Counted from the first letter of the stretch, positions 25,329 through 33,544 are shown. The stretch is 64,000 nt of DNA from Flavobacteriaceae bacterium (GCA_031277535.1 JAITMD010000008.1:372001-436000), one strand, 5' to 3'. The notes: generated by a model from the letters alone, not told the origin. Program-made: numbers and translations.

Positions 25329-26378
25329 GTGGCACATTCCAAACACATACTTATATTTCGATTATCAGCTATGGGCGACGTTGCGATGACTGTTCCTGTA
25401 GTACGTGCTTTAATAGCACAGCATCCAGATGTACGAGTAACAGTAGTATCTCGTCCTTTTTTCAAACCTTTCTTTAAGGATATAGAAAGAGTGGATTTTT
25501 TTCCAATTGACGTCAAAAAGAGACATAAAGGATTTGCAGGATTACTTCGTTTATACAGTGATTTAAAAGCGCTTAAAGTAGATTATTTTGCTGATTTCCA
25601 CAATGTATTGCGTTCACAAATTATCCGCACACTTTTTAGTTTAAGTGGGGTTAAAGTAGCTGCATTAGACAAAGGGAGAGAAGGAAAAAAAGAATTGACT
25701 CGTGCAGAGAATAAGATATTTAAACAATTACCTACAATGTTTGCTAATCATCAACGTACGTTGGCAAGCCTTGGATTTGCTGTAGATTTAACGCATCCTC
25801 AGTTTCCTACTACACCAGATTTAGCTCCAGAATTGTTACAATACACCAAAGACCAAGATACCTATTGGATCGGAATTGCACCATTTGCACAGTATGATAC
25901 CAAAGTATATCCCTTGAGTTTAATGCAACAAGTGATTGACACATTGGCTGAGCGCGAAAAATCGACTATTTTTCTGTTTGGAGGAGGTGAAAAAGAGATT
26001 GCATTACTGAACCAATTAAAACGCGATAATTATAATGTAATCGTGATGGCAGGTAAAGTAAAGTTTGATGCGGAGTTGAATTTGATACAGCATTTAGATG
26101 TAATGTTGTCAATGGATTCAGGGAATGCACATATTGCTGCAATGCTTGGCAAGAAAGTTGTGACACTATGGGGAGCAACGCATCCTTATGCGGGTTTCGC
26201 ACCGTTTAATCAACCAGCGGATTACTGTATCACAGCAGATAGAGAGCAGTATCCACTATTGCCTACATCTGTCTATGGAAATAAAGAAGTAGAGGGGTAC
26301 AAGGATGTAATGCAAACAATTGATCCGCAGATGGTGTGTAATAAGATAATAGAAGTAATTAATTCAGATAAAAAATAG
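25329..26378 (+). CDS. Family 9 glycosyltransferase (heptosyltransferase-like)
   Basis: A 349-residue GT-B protein. The N-terminal ILIFRLSAMGDVAMTVPVVRAL is the GT9 signature and must be included, so translation starts at GTG 25329; the next ATG lies within that motif. Later KEIALLNQL, LIQHLDVMLSMDSGNAHIAAMLGKKVVTLWGATHPYAGFAP is the donor-site block (DSGxxHIAA). GT9 enzymes transfer heptose or related sugars to the lipopolysaccharide core at the inner membrane; the sugar here is unknown. apt follows 26 nt later. Confidence 0.9.
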   Translation: MAHSKHILIFRLSAMGDVAMTVPVVRALIAQHPDVRVTVVSRPFFKPFFKDIERVDFFPIDVKKRHKGFAGLLRLYSDLKALKVDYFADFHNVLRSQIIRTLFSLSGVKVAALDKGREGKKELTRAENKIFKQLPTMFANHQRTLASLGFAVDLTHPQFPTTPDLAPELLQYTKDQDTYWIGIAPFAQYDTKVYPLSLMQQVIDTLAEREKSTIFLFGGGEKEIALLNQLKRDNYNVIVMAGKVKFDAELNLIQHLDVMLSMDSGNAHIAAMLGKKVVTLWGATHPYAGFAPFNQPADYCITADREQYPLLPTSVYGNKEVEGYKDVMQTIDPQMVCNKIIEVINSDKK

Positions 26379-26404
26379 TATTTTTAAGGGATAAAAGTAA
26401 AACC

Positions 26405-26917
26405 ATGAGAATAGAAGACTACATCAGAGATATTCAAGATTTTCCGAAGGAAGGAATTGGATTTAAGGATATTACTCCTCTTTTAAACAATCATGCTGCA
26501 ATGGTAGAAGCAACAAATCAATTGTTGGCATTGGTGGGCGATAAAAAAGTGGATAGAGTGGTAGGTATGGAGAGTAGAGGGTTCTTCTTTGCTACTTTAT
26601 TGGCAGAAAAGTTGGGAGCAGGATTTGTACCTGTACGTAAACCAAGAAAATTACCACATGATACAATTGCTCAAGAATATAGTTTAGAATACGGTACAGA
26701 TATTTTGGAAATGCATGCAGATGCAATTAAACCAGGAGAAAAAGTGCTTATTCACGATGACGTTTTAGCAACTGGAGGTACAGCAGAGGCTGTGTGTAAG
26801 TTAGTTGAACGTTTAGGAGGAGAGATTGTACAAGTGAACTTTCTAATGGAATTATCATTCTTACACGGAAGAGATAAATTAGCACAATATGATGTAAAAA
26901 GCTTAATAAGCTACTAA
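26405..26917 (+). CDS. apt: Adenine phosphoribosyltransferase
   Basis: A 170-residue protein with the APRT plan: RDIQDFPKEGIGFKDITPLL at the N-terminus, GMESRGFFFATLLAEKLGAGFVPVRKP, and the PRPP loop KVLIHDDVLATGGTAEAV. It salvages adenine to AMP. Length is typical. It ends in a strong terminator 21 nt downstream. It may be read through from the GT9 gene. Confidence 0.96.
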   Translation: MRIEDYIRDIQDFPKEGIGFKDITPLLNNHAAMVEATNQLLALVGDKKVDRVVGMESRGFFFATLLAEKLGAGFVPVRKPRKLPHDTIAQEYSLEYGTDILEMHADAIKPGEKVLIHDDVLATGGTAEAVCKLVERLGGEIVQVNFLMELSFLHGRDKLAQYDVKSLISY

Positions 26918-26938
26918 AATATCGTTTTATAAAATTTT

Positions 26939-26983
26939 AAACCCTATTAAAAGCCCAGTATATAACGGCTTTTAATAGGGTTT
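26939..26983 (+). terminator. Strong intrinsic terminator after apt
   Basis: AAACCCTATTAAAAGCC pairs perfectly with GGCTTTTAATAGGGTTT (17 bp, 11-nt loop), followed by TTTT. Transcription from apt is unlikely to enter the arginine leader region beyond it. Confidence 0.92.
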
Positions 26984-26992
26984 TTTTATGAG

Positions 26993-27070
26993 TGAGTCCA
27001 TAGTAAGTCCATTCCGAATCCATTTTGACTCTATTAAATTAGAAGTTTTAATGGACTCTCAATGGACTCA
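26993..27070. repeat. Imperfect inverted repeat built of AGTCCAT units
   Basis: The left arm (26993-27013, TGAGTCCAT...AGTCCATT) and right arm (27050-27070) match at 18 of 21 positions as inverted repeats. A fifth degenerate unit, AATCCAT, lies at about 27016. The spacing between arms is 36 nt. It could be a protein-binding site or an old recombination or attachment site. No integrase gene is nearby. The stretch 26984-27400 has no credible gene. Confidence 0.5.
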
Positions 27071-27203
27071 GAATTGTATAAAAAAGGATTTATCAATAGT
27101 CGTGGTCAAGTAAAATTATGAGATACGATAAGAAAGAGTAAAGAGAATAAAATGAAATACGATTGAGGTAAAATTTATTGCTTCAAAACGTAAATTTTGC
27201 TTT

Positions 27204-27235
27204 AGCAATAGGTGTCGAAAGAAAGCAATAGGTGT
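27204..27235 (+). repeat. 12-nt direct repeat pair in the non-coding region
   Basis: AGCAATAGGTGT occurs at 27204-27215 and again at 27224-27235, start to start 20 nt, which is about two helical turns. Such spacing suits a regulator binding on one DNA face, but nothing else identifies a binder. It lies about 200 nt before the proposed arginine leader promoter. Confidence 0.4.
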
Positions 27236-27401
27236 GCAATTACAGATACAAAATTGTTCAGGCTAAAAAAGCAATTACCTATAAATTCGACTAAAATATC
27301 AGAACGATAGAACAAAGATATAAAAAATATTTTTTGCACATAGGGGCTAATGTCTTGCTGTATAAAGTCTTGTGCGTATTTTTAATTTTTTGTAAAAAAG
27401 C

Positions 27402-27433
27402 TTGGAAAATCCAAAATTAATTAGAAAACTTTG
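27402..27433 (+). promoter_or_regulatory. Candidate promoter for the arginine leader transcript
   Basis: TTGG at 27402-27405 is spaced about 20 nt from AAACTTTG at 27426-27433, a partial match to the TTG/TAnnTTTG promoter plan (the TA is AA here). A transcript starting near 27440 would include the leader ORF (27464-27571). This is a weak call. Confidence 0.3.
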
Positions 27434-27463
27434 CTTCAGCTTCTTAAGTAAGCGAATTAATAA

Positions 27464-27571
27464 ATGAAGAAAACCGATTTAAATATAACTTTTATCTCTA
27501 ACAACATTGCTTTAGCAGCTGTTGCGGTTTTCTATACTTCTACATCGCGGGTATCGCGGTCGCGGGCTTAA
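27464..27571 (+). CDS. Candidate arginine leader peptide (35 residues)
   Basis: ATG 27464 to TAA 27569-27571, beginning MKKTDLNITF, with an Ala-rich middle (IALAAVAVFY) and ending TSTSRVSRSRA. The three Arg residues are codons 29, 32 and 34, all CGG, a codon that is rare in this AT-rich genome where AGA and CGT dominate. The last codons form the 5' arm of a hairpin followed by seven T residues (27564-27588). The next real gene is the first of a full arginine operon. This is the arrangement of a ribosome-mediated attenuator: stalling at Arg codons would cover the hairpin's 5' arm and allow read-through. The peptide itself probably has no function. This is inference; no homologue is known to me. 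Confidence 0.55.
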   Translation: MKKTDLNITFISNNIALAAVAVFYTSTSRVSRSRA

Positions 27572-27588
27572 TTTTTTAGCCTTTTTTT
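27564..27588 (+). terminator. Candidate attenuator terminator of the arginine operon
   Basis: GGCT (27565-27568) pairs with AGCC (27778-corrected position 27578-27581), with inner AA/TT pairs possible, followed by T7 (27582-27588). The 5' arm overlaps the last sense codons of the leader ORF and the stop codon lies in the loop. The stem is short, so basal termination may be partial. A second small hairpin (TATAATG/CATTATA, 27592-27614) follows. Confidence 0.45.
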
Positions 27589-27725
27589 AACTATAATGTC
27601 AGTTTGGCATTATATCTGTGTATATATCATTGAATTTTTAATGCTTTTCGAATAGTCATAGGCACTTTGTATTCTTTTGGAACAAATGTTTTTGGTTGTT
27701 TGAATCCTAATCACCTGTTTTTGAA

Positions 27726-28406
27726 ATGAATTCAAATCAGTTTATCGTAATTCCTGCAAATGAAACACATGTAGGATATGCGGAACAAATTTGTGAAGAG
27801 ATGGCTCAGTCGGCTCTTGCTAGAGGGACTGGTATCGCGAGAAGAAAACCAGAGTACGTTGCCAATAAAATGGTTGAAGGTAAGGCTGTTATTGCCCTAC
27901 ATGTAGATGGTACTTGGGCTGGTTTTTGTTACATTGAGACGTGGAGTCACGGTGATTATGTGGCCAACTCGGGACTGATTGTTAATCCTATTTTTAGAAA
28001 AGAGGGATTGGCAAAAGCTATTAAAAAATGTGTTTTCGAATTGTCGAGAAAGAAATACCCAAAGGCTAAGATATTTGGTTTAACTACAGGATTTGCGGTA
28101 ATGAAGATCAACTCTGACTTAGGCTATGAGCCTGTACCTTATTCAGAATTAACTCAAGATGAGATGTTTTGGAAAGGGTGTGAGAGCTGTGTGAACTTTC
28201 AAATATTACAAAGCAAGGAAAAGAAAAACTGTCTTTGTACAGCCATGCTTTGGAATCCTGAAGACAAAGAGAAAGAGCTTCGGAATAAAATAGACCAAAA
28301 GACCAAAGCAAAAGAGCGCCTGAAAAACATGCAGAAAAAGTACTCTTTGCTGAAAAGATTGCAAATGCAATTGAAGAAAACAGTCAAAAAAACACATCTA
28401 TTTTAA
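27726..28406 (+). CDS. GNAT N-acyltransferase heading the arginine operon
   Basis: A 226-residue protein. The GNAT fold is seen in GTWAGFCYIETW, YVANSGLIVNPIFRKEGLAKAIKK (acyl-CoA loop, about 79-100) and KIFGLTTGFAVMKINSDLGY. Four cysteines, C152/C155 and C169/C171, form CxxC and CxC pairs that could bind a metal. The C-terminus is a lysine-rich helix. The window has no ArgA or ArgJ, and this gene starts the arg operon 18 nt before argG, so it is the likely N-acylglutamate synthase. Whether it uses acetyl- or succinyl-CoA is open. The basic tail is outside the usual GNAT domain. Confidence 0.85.
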   Translation: MNSNQFIVIPANETHVGYAEQICEEMAQSALARGTGIARRKPEYVANKMVEGKAVIALHVDGTWAGFCYIETWSHGDYVANSGLIVNPIFRKEGLAKAIKKCVFELSRKKYPKAKIFGLTTGFAVMKINSDLGYEPVPYSELTQDEMFWKGCESCVNFQILQSKEKKNCLCTAMLWNPEDKEKELRNKIDQKTKAKERLKNMQKKYSLLKRLQMQLKKTVKKTHLF

Positions 28407-28424
28407 TTTTAAAACACATCAATC

Positions 28425-29621
28425 ATGAATAACAAAAAAGTTGTATTAGCATTTAGCGGAGGATTAGACACTAGCTTCTGTGTAATTTATTTAAAAGAAG
28501 AATTAGGGTACGAAGTTCACTCTGTAGCAGTAAACACTGGAGGATTTGATGCTGAAGAAGTAAAAGCAATAGAAGAGAGAGCGTATGCTTTAGGGGTGGC
28601 TTCTCATAAAACTATTGATGAAACAGAAGATTATTATAATGATAGCGTGAAGTACTTGATATTCGGTAACGTATTGAAGAATGCGACTTACCCACTATCA
28701 GTAAGTGCAGAGCGTGTGTGTCAGGCTACAGCTATTGCTAATTATGCTAAGAAGATCGGAGCAGAGGCAGTAGCACATGGTAGTACTGGAGCAGGAAACG
28801 ACCAAGTGCGTTTTGATATGATCTTTAATATTTTGGTGCCTAATGTACAGATCATTACACCGATTAGAGATTTAAAATTAAGCAGAGAAGAAGAGATTGA
28901 GTTTTTACAGAAACACGGTGTTGAAATCAATGCAGAAAAAGCAAAATACTCAATTAATAAAGGATTATGGGGAACTTCAGTAGGTGGAAAAGAAACCCTA
29001 ACTTCTCATTTATATTTACCAGAAGAGGCGTGGCCTACACCAGTTACCAAATCGACTCCTGAAACAGTGGAGATAACATTCGAAAAAGGTGAACCAGTGG
29101 CGCTTAATGGTAAGAAACTAAAACCTACTGAGGTTATCCAACAATTACAAGACTTAGCTCAACCATTCGGTATTGGTAGAGATATCCACGTAGGAGACAC
29201 GATCATTGGGATTAAAGGAAGAGTTGGTTTTGAGGCAGCTGGACCAATTATCTTAGTAAAAGCACATCATACTTTAGAGAAACATACGTTGACGAAGTGG
29301 CAATTGAGTTGGAAAGAGCAGTTAGCATCATTCTATGGTAACTATCTACACGAAGGACAATTCCACGATCCAGTGATGAGAGATATGGAAGCTTTCTTGA
29401 GTAGCACACAGCAAACTGTGAGTGGAAAAGTAATAGTAGAACTTCATCCACATCGTTTTGTGGTAATAGGTATAGAGTCAGAACATGATTTAATGTCTAA
29501 TAAGTTTGGTAGCTATGGAGAGATGAACAATGCATGGACAGGAGAAGATGTAAAAGGGTTCTCTAAAATCTTCGGTAACCAAGTAATGATTTGGCACAAA
29601 GTAAATAACCAAGACGAATAA
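28425..29621 (+). CDS. argG: Argininosuccinate synthase
   Basis: A 398-residue enzyme with the N-type ATP pyrophosphatase loop VLAFSGGLDTSF (residues 6-17), AHGSTGAGNDQVRFD, and WGTSVGGKE. It joins citrulline and aspartate using ATP. It follows the GNAT gene by 18 nt and precedes argC by 4 nt. In this pathway citrulline arises only after deacylation of N-acylcitrulline by the argE product. Confidence 0.96.
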   Translation: MNNKKVVLAFSGGLDTSFCVIYLKEELGYEVHSVAVNTGGFDAEEVKAIEERAYALGVASHKTIDETEDYYNDSVKYLIFGNVLKNATYPLSVSAERVCQATAIANYAKKIGAEAVAHGSTGAGNDQVRFDMIFNILVPNVQIITPIRDLKLSREEEIEFLQKHGVEINAEKAKYSINKGLWGTSVGGKETLTSHLYLPEEAWPTPVTKSTPETVEITFEKGEPVALNGKKLKPTEVIQQLQDLAQPFGIGRDIHVGDTIIGIKGRVGFEAAGPIILVKAHHTLEKHTLTKWQLSWKEQLASFYGNYLHEGQFHDPVMRDMEAFLSSTQQTVSGKVIVELHPHRFVVIGIESEHDLMSNKFGSYGEMNNAWTGEDVKGFSKIFGNQVMIWHKVNNQDE

Positions 29622-29625
29622 TATT

Positions 29626-30597
29626 ATGCAAACAATTAAAGCAGGAATAGTTGGAGGTGCTGGTTACACTGGAGGAGAGTTATTGAGACTTCTACTACCT
29701 CATCCAGCAGTAGAGATTGCCTTTGTACACTCTAATAGTAGTGCTGGTAAGCCAGTATATGAAGTTCATACAGATCTATTTGGTGATACAGATTTGCGCT
29801 TTAGCGATAAGTTAATCCAAGATATCGATGTTTTGTTTTTGTGTATGGGACATGGTGATTCTAAAGTGTTTTTAGCAGAGAATGAGATAGATAGTGAAGT
29901 AAAGATTATCGACCTCAGCCAAGATTTTAGACTAAAAGATACTGCGGGAGCGTTTATATATGGATTGCCAGAATTGAACAGAGAGAAGATAGCGAAGGCA
30001 CATTATATTGCTAATCCAGGTTGTTTTGCTACAGCCTTACAGTTGGCTTTGTTGCCATTAGCAAGTGCTGGTAAATTACCAGAGTCTATTTATATCAGTG
30101 CATTGACAGGATCTACAGGAGCAGGCCAGAGTCTATCGACTACTTCTCATTTTAGTTGGAGAGCAAATAATATATCGGTGTATAAGGCATTTACTCATCA
30201 ACATCTTAATGAGATAGGAGAAAGCTTAACACAACTACAGCCGGGGTATGCCAAGAATATTAAGTTTATCCCTGAGCGTGGTGATTTTAGTAGAGGGATT
30301 TTTGCAAGTGTAATGTTTGAATCGACTATGACAGAAGATGAGTTGTACAAACTGTACAATGCGTATTATGAGTCACACCCATTTACCCATGTTAGCCAAA
30401 AAGGTATTGACTTAAAGCAAGTGGTAAATACGAATAAGTGTCTTGTATCTATTGTGAAAAATGGAGATGATGTATTGGTGACAAGTGCAATAGACAACTT
30501 GCTAAAAGGAGCAAGTGGACAGGCTGTTCAGAATATGAACTTGTTGTTCGGATTAGACGAGAAAACAGGTTTGCAACTTAAAGCTTCGGCTTTCTAA
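29626..30597 (+). CDS. argC: N-acyl-gamma-glutamyl-phosphate reductase
   Basis: A 323-residue protein: IVGGAGYTGGELLRLL (NADP loop), DLSQDFRLKD, and the catalytic Cys133 in ANPGCFATALQLALLPL, followed by TGSTGAGQS. ArgC reduces the acyl-glutamyl phosphate made by ArgB to the semialdehyde. The gene sits 4 nt after argG and 12 nt before argD. Confidence 0.96.
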   Translation: MQTIKAGIVGGAGYTGGELLRLLLPHPAVEIAFVHSNSSAGKPVYEVHTDLFGDTDLRFSDKLIQDIDVLFLCMGHGDSKVFLAENEIDSEVKIIDLSQDFRLKDTAGAFIYGLPELNREKIAKAHYIANPGCFATALQLALLPLASAGKLPESIYISALTGSTGAGQSLSTTSHFSWRANNISVYKAFTHQHLNEIGESLTQLQPGYAKNIKFIPERGDFSRGIFASVMFESTMTEDELYKLYNAYYESHPFTHVSQKGIDLKQVVNTNKCLVSIVKNGDDVLVTSAIDNLLKGASGQAVQNMNLLFGLDEKTGLQLKASAF

Positions 30598-30609
30598 AAA
30601 ACGTTTATT

Positions 30610-31749
30610 ATGATGAAATTATATGATGTATACCCTCTTAATCCTATCGAAATTGTAAAGGGGATAGGGAGTAAAGTATATGACAACAATGGTCAAGAGT
30701 ATTTAGATTTATATGGAGGTCACGCAGTGATTTCTATCGGACATACTCATCCGCACTATGTAGCGAGATTAAAAGACCAATTGGATAAAATCGGATTCTA
30801 TTCTAATTCAATACAGATACCTCTTCAACAGCAGTTAGCTGCTTTGTTGGGGGAGGTCGCTGGGTTAGACAATTTTAAATTGTTTTTGTGTAATTCAGGG
30901 GCAGAAGCCAATGAAAATGCTCTAAAGTTAGCTTCTTTTTACAATGGGAAGAAGAAAGTAATTGCTTTTGATAAGGCTTTTCACGGAAGAACATCTCTTG
31001 CGGTTTCTGCTACTGATAACCCAAAAATAGTTGCCCCAGTGAATCAGACGGATAACATTGTATTCTTGCCTTTTAATGATGAGGAAGCTTTAGAACAAGC
31101 TTTTGCTTCTTATGGTGACGAAGTTACAGCAGTGATTATTGAAGGGATACAAGGTGTGGGAGGTATTCAGGTAGCTACAGATAGTTTCTTAGCAAAGATT
31201 AGAACACTGACTACACAGTATGGAGCAGTATTTATCGCAGACGAGGTACAGTGTGGGTATGGCCGTACAGGTTCATTCTATGCCGTAAATGATGGTGGAG
31301 TGCAAGCGGATATTTATACGATGGCAAAAGGAATGGGGAATGGATTTCCTATCGGAGCTATCGCTATCGGAGAGCAGTTTAAGCCTTGGCATGGGCAGTT
31401 GGGGACTACATTTGGAGGAAACCACTTAGCTTGTGCAGCTGCCTTATCTGTACTGGAAGTAATGAAGCAAGATAACCTAATGGCTCATACAGCACAGATA
31501 GGAAACTATCTAATCAACGAGTTAAAAAAATTAGACAAGATACAGGAAGTAAGAGGTAAAGGATTGATGATCGGAATAGACCTTGCTCCTGAGTTAAAAG
31601 ATGTTCGTAAAGAACTTTTAGTGAAAGATTACATCTTTACAGGGACTGCAAGCCCTAATGTAATTCGGCTGTTACCAGCATTAAATCTAAGTCAAGCAGA
31701 TGCAGATTTATTCTTGGACAAATTCAGCAATAGATTACAACAATTTTAA
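30610..31749 (+). CDS. argD: N-acylornithine aminotransferase
   Basis: A 379-residue class III PLP aminotransferase. Key parts: NSGAEANENALKLA, AFHGRTSLAVSAT, FIADEVQCGYGRTG and the PLP lysine K240 in MAKGMGNGFPIGA. It transaminates the N-acylglutamate semialdehyde to N-acylornithine. Two adjacent ATG codons (30610, 30613) make the start uncertain by one residue. Enzymes of this family accept acetyl- and succinyl-ornithine, so it does not decide which branch is used. Confidence 0.95.
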   Translation: MMKLYDVYPLNPIEIVKGIGSKVYDNNGQEYLDLYGGHAVISIGHTHPHYVARLKDQLDKIGFYSNSIQIPLQQQLAALLGEVAGLDNFKLFLCNSGAEANENALKLASFYNGKKKVIAFDKAFHGRTSLAVSATDNPKIVAPVNQTDNIVFLPFNDEEALEQAFASYGDEVTAVIIEGIQGVGGIQVATDSFLAKIRTLTTQYGAVFIADEVQCGYGRTGSFYAVNDGGVQADIYTMAKGMGNGFPIGAIAIGEQFKPWHGQLGTTFGGNHLACAAALSVLEVMKQDNLMAHTAQIGNYLINELKKLDKIQEVRGKGLMIGIDLAPELKDVRKELLVKDYIFTGTASPNVIRLLPALNLSQADADLFLDKFSNRLQQF

Positions 31750-31762
31750 ATTCGATTAAACA

Positions 31763-32761
31763 ATGAAACAATTTTTTTCCGTTAACGATATATCCTCTCT
31801 ATCTCAAGCAGTACAGAGTGCATTGACATCTAAACAGAGTCCTTTTGCAGATGAGACTCTTGGTAAGCACAAGACTATAGGTTTAGTATTCCTAAATCCA
31901 AGTTTGCGTACAAGGATGAGCACACAGAAGGCTGCCATGAACTTAGGGATGAATGTAATGGTGATGAATATGACATCAGACGGTTGGGCTTTAGAGACTA
32001 AAGACGGCGTAGTGATGGACGGAAATACTGCAGAGCATATTAAAGAAGCTGCTGCTGTGATGGGAGAATACTGTGATATTTTAGGATTGCGTTCTTTCCC
32101 AGGATTAAAAGATGCAGAAGAAGACTATAGTGAAGAATTGTTTAGCAAGTTCGCTAAGTACTGTGGAAAACCAGTAGTAAGTTTAGAGAGTGCGACAAGA
32201 CACCCTCTACAGAGCTTCACTGACTTGATTACTATCGTAGAGCATTTCGATTATCAGTTTGACGATATACATGAGAAGTTGGTACCTCAAGGTAAGAAAC
32301 CAAAAGTTGTATTGACATGGGCTCCACACGTTAAGGCATTGCCACAGGCAGTACCTAACTCATTTGCTGAGTGGATGTGTAGAGCACAGGCAGAAGGATT
32401 GGTAGATTTCGTAGTAACTCATCCAGAAGGTTATGCGTTAAAAGAAGAATTTACACAAGGCGCTACAGTAACTACAAACCAAGAGGAAGCTTTAGCAGAT
32501 GCAGACTTCGTTTATGTAAAGAACTGGTCAAGTTATGAAAACTATGGACAGATTACTTGTACTGATCAATCTTGGATGTTGACTCTGGATAAATTAGAAG
32601 TGACTAACAAGGCTAAAGTAATGCACTGTTTACCTGTTAGACGTGATTTAGTGATCTCATCAGAGGTATTAGATAGTGAGCACTCTATCGTGATTCAAGA
32701 AGCAGGTAATAGAGTATGGGCAGCGCAAGCCGTATTAAAAGAAATGCTAAAAAACCAATAG
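31763..32761 (+). CDS. argF': N-acylornithine carbamoyltransferase (ArgF' type; N-succinylornithine predicted)
   Basis: A 332-residue transcarbamylase. Carbamoyl phosphate is bound by SLRTR (47-51) and HPLQ (147-150); HCLP is at 288-291. It belongs to the acylornithine group (N-acetylornithine enzyme of Xanthomonas, N-succinylornithine enzyme of Bacteroides), which carbamoylates before deacylation. In that group one residue sets specificity: Glu92 in the Xanthomonas acetyl enzyme, Pro90 in the Bacteroides succinyl enzyme; replacing Glu92 by Pro, Ser, Val or Ala switches it to succinylornithine. Here the aligned motif reads MDGNTAEH with Ala90, so I predict N-succinylornithine. Confidence 0.92.
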   Translation: MKQFFSVNDISSLSQAVQSALTSKQSPFADETLGKHKTIGLVFLNPSLRTRMSTQKAAMNLGMNVMVMNMTSDGWALETKDGVVMDGNTAEHIKEAAAVMGEYCDILGLRSFPGLKDAEEDYSEELFSKFAKYCGKPVVSLESATRHPLQSFTDLITIVEHFDYQFDDIHEKLVPQGKKPKVVLTWAPHVKALPQAVPNSFAEWMCRAQAEGLVDFVVTHPEGYALKEEFTQGATVTTNQEEALADADFVYVKNWSSYENYGQITCTDQSWMLTLDKLEVTNKAKVMHCLPVRRDLVISSEVLDSEHSIVIQEAGNRVWAAQAVLKEMLKNQ

Positions 32762-32764
32762 ATT

Positions 32765-33544
32765 ATGCAAAGCCTTACAGTTATTAAGATAGGAGGTAAT
32801 ATCGTAGATGATGAGTCAGCGTTAAAAGCTTTTTTAGATACCTATGCTCAGATAGAAGGACCTAAGGTCTTAGTGCATGGAGGTGGCAAATTGGCAACGC
32901 GTATGGCTACTCAGTTGGGGATAGAGACTCAGATGGTCAATGGACGTCGTATCACTGACGAAGCGATATTGCCTATAGCTGTAATGGTGTATGCAGGATT
33001 AATCAACAAACAGATTACGGCACAACTTCAGTCAAGAGGTTGTGATGCAATAGGAATTTCAGGAGCAGACGCTAAACTGATACAGAGTCATAAACGTCCT
33101 ATAGAGCCAATAGACTATGGATATGTAGGAGACTTTAAAGCAAGCGATGTGAACGTGGTTCGACTAAAACAATTAGTAGAGATAGGGCTTAGTCCAGTAT
33201 TCTCTGCGATTACGGCGGATAAGGAAGGCCAATTACTAAACACCAATGCAGACACTATAGCGTCTAACTTAGCAGTAGCATTAGCCACTGAGTATAAAGT
33301 AGCTTTGATATATTGCTTTGAGCGCAAAGGTGTGTTGCAGGACATTAACAACGAGGACTCTGTGATTAGTACCATTAATCAAGAGAACTTTACACAACTA
33401 AAAGAACAAGGAGTGATAGCAGATGGTATGTTGCCAAAGATTGAAAACGCTTTGGCTGCTATCGACCAAGGAGTGAATAAAGTATGTATTAAGAAAGCAG
33501 AAGATTTATTAGAGCCTGAAGCTGGTACTACGATTCAACTTTAA
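32765..33544 (+). CDS. argB: N-acylglutamate kinase
   Basis: A 259-residue amino-acid-kinase protein: VIKIGGNIVD (residues 6-15), LVHGGGKLATRM (36-47), then NTNADTIASNLAVALATEYK and DGMLPKIENALAAI. It phosphorylates N-acylglutamate. The family normally uses acetylglutamate; with a succinylornithine-type transcarbamylase in the operon, the substrate may be N-succinylglutamate. The gene is 3 nt after argF' and 45 nt before argE. Confidence 0.94.
   Translation: MQSLTVIKIGGNIVDDESALKAFLDTYAQIEGPKVLVHGGGKLATRMATQLGIETQMVNGRRITDEAILPIAVMVYAGLINKQITAQLQSRGCDAIGISGADAKLIQSHKRPIEPIDYGYVGDFKASDVNVVRLKQLVEIGLSPVFSAITADKEGQLLNTNADTIASNLAVALATEYKVALIYCFERKGVLQDINNEDSVISTINQENFTQLKEQGVIADGMLPKIENALAAIDQGVNKVCIKKAEDLLEPEAGTTIQL

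Noticed and set aside
27062..27118. A short frame beginning ATG GAC TCA in the gap after apt
   Set aside because: It is only about 19 codons, its start lies within the AGTCCAT inverted repeat, and nothing supports translation.
27693..27716. GGTTGTTTGAATCC, which looks like a tRNA T-arm
   Set aside because: The flanking bases do not pair into a T-stem, and no acceptor, D or anticodon arms are present upstream.
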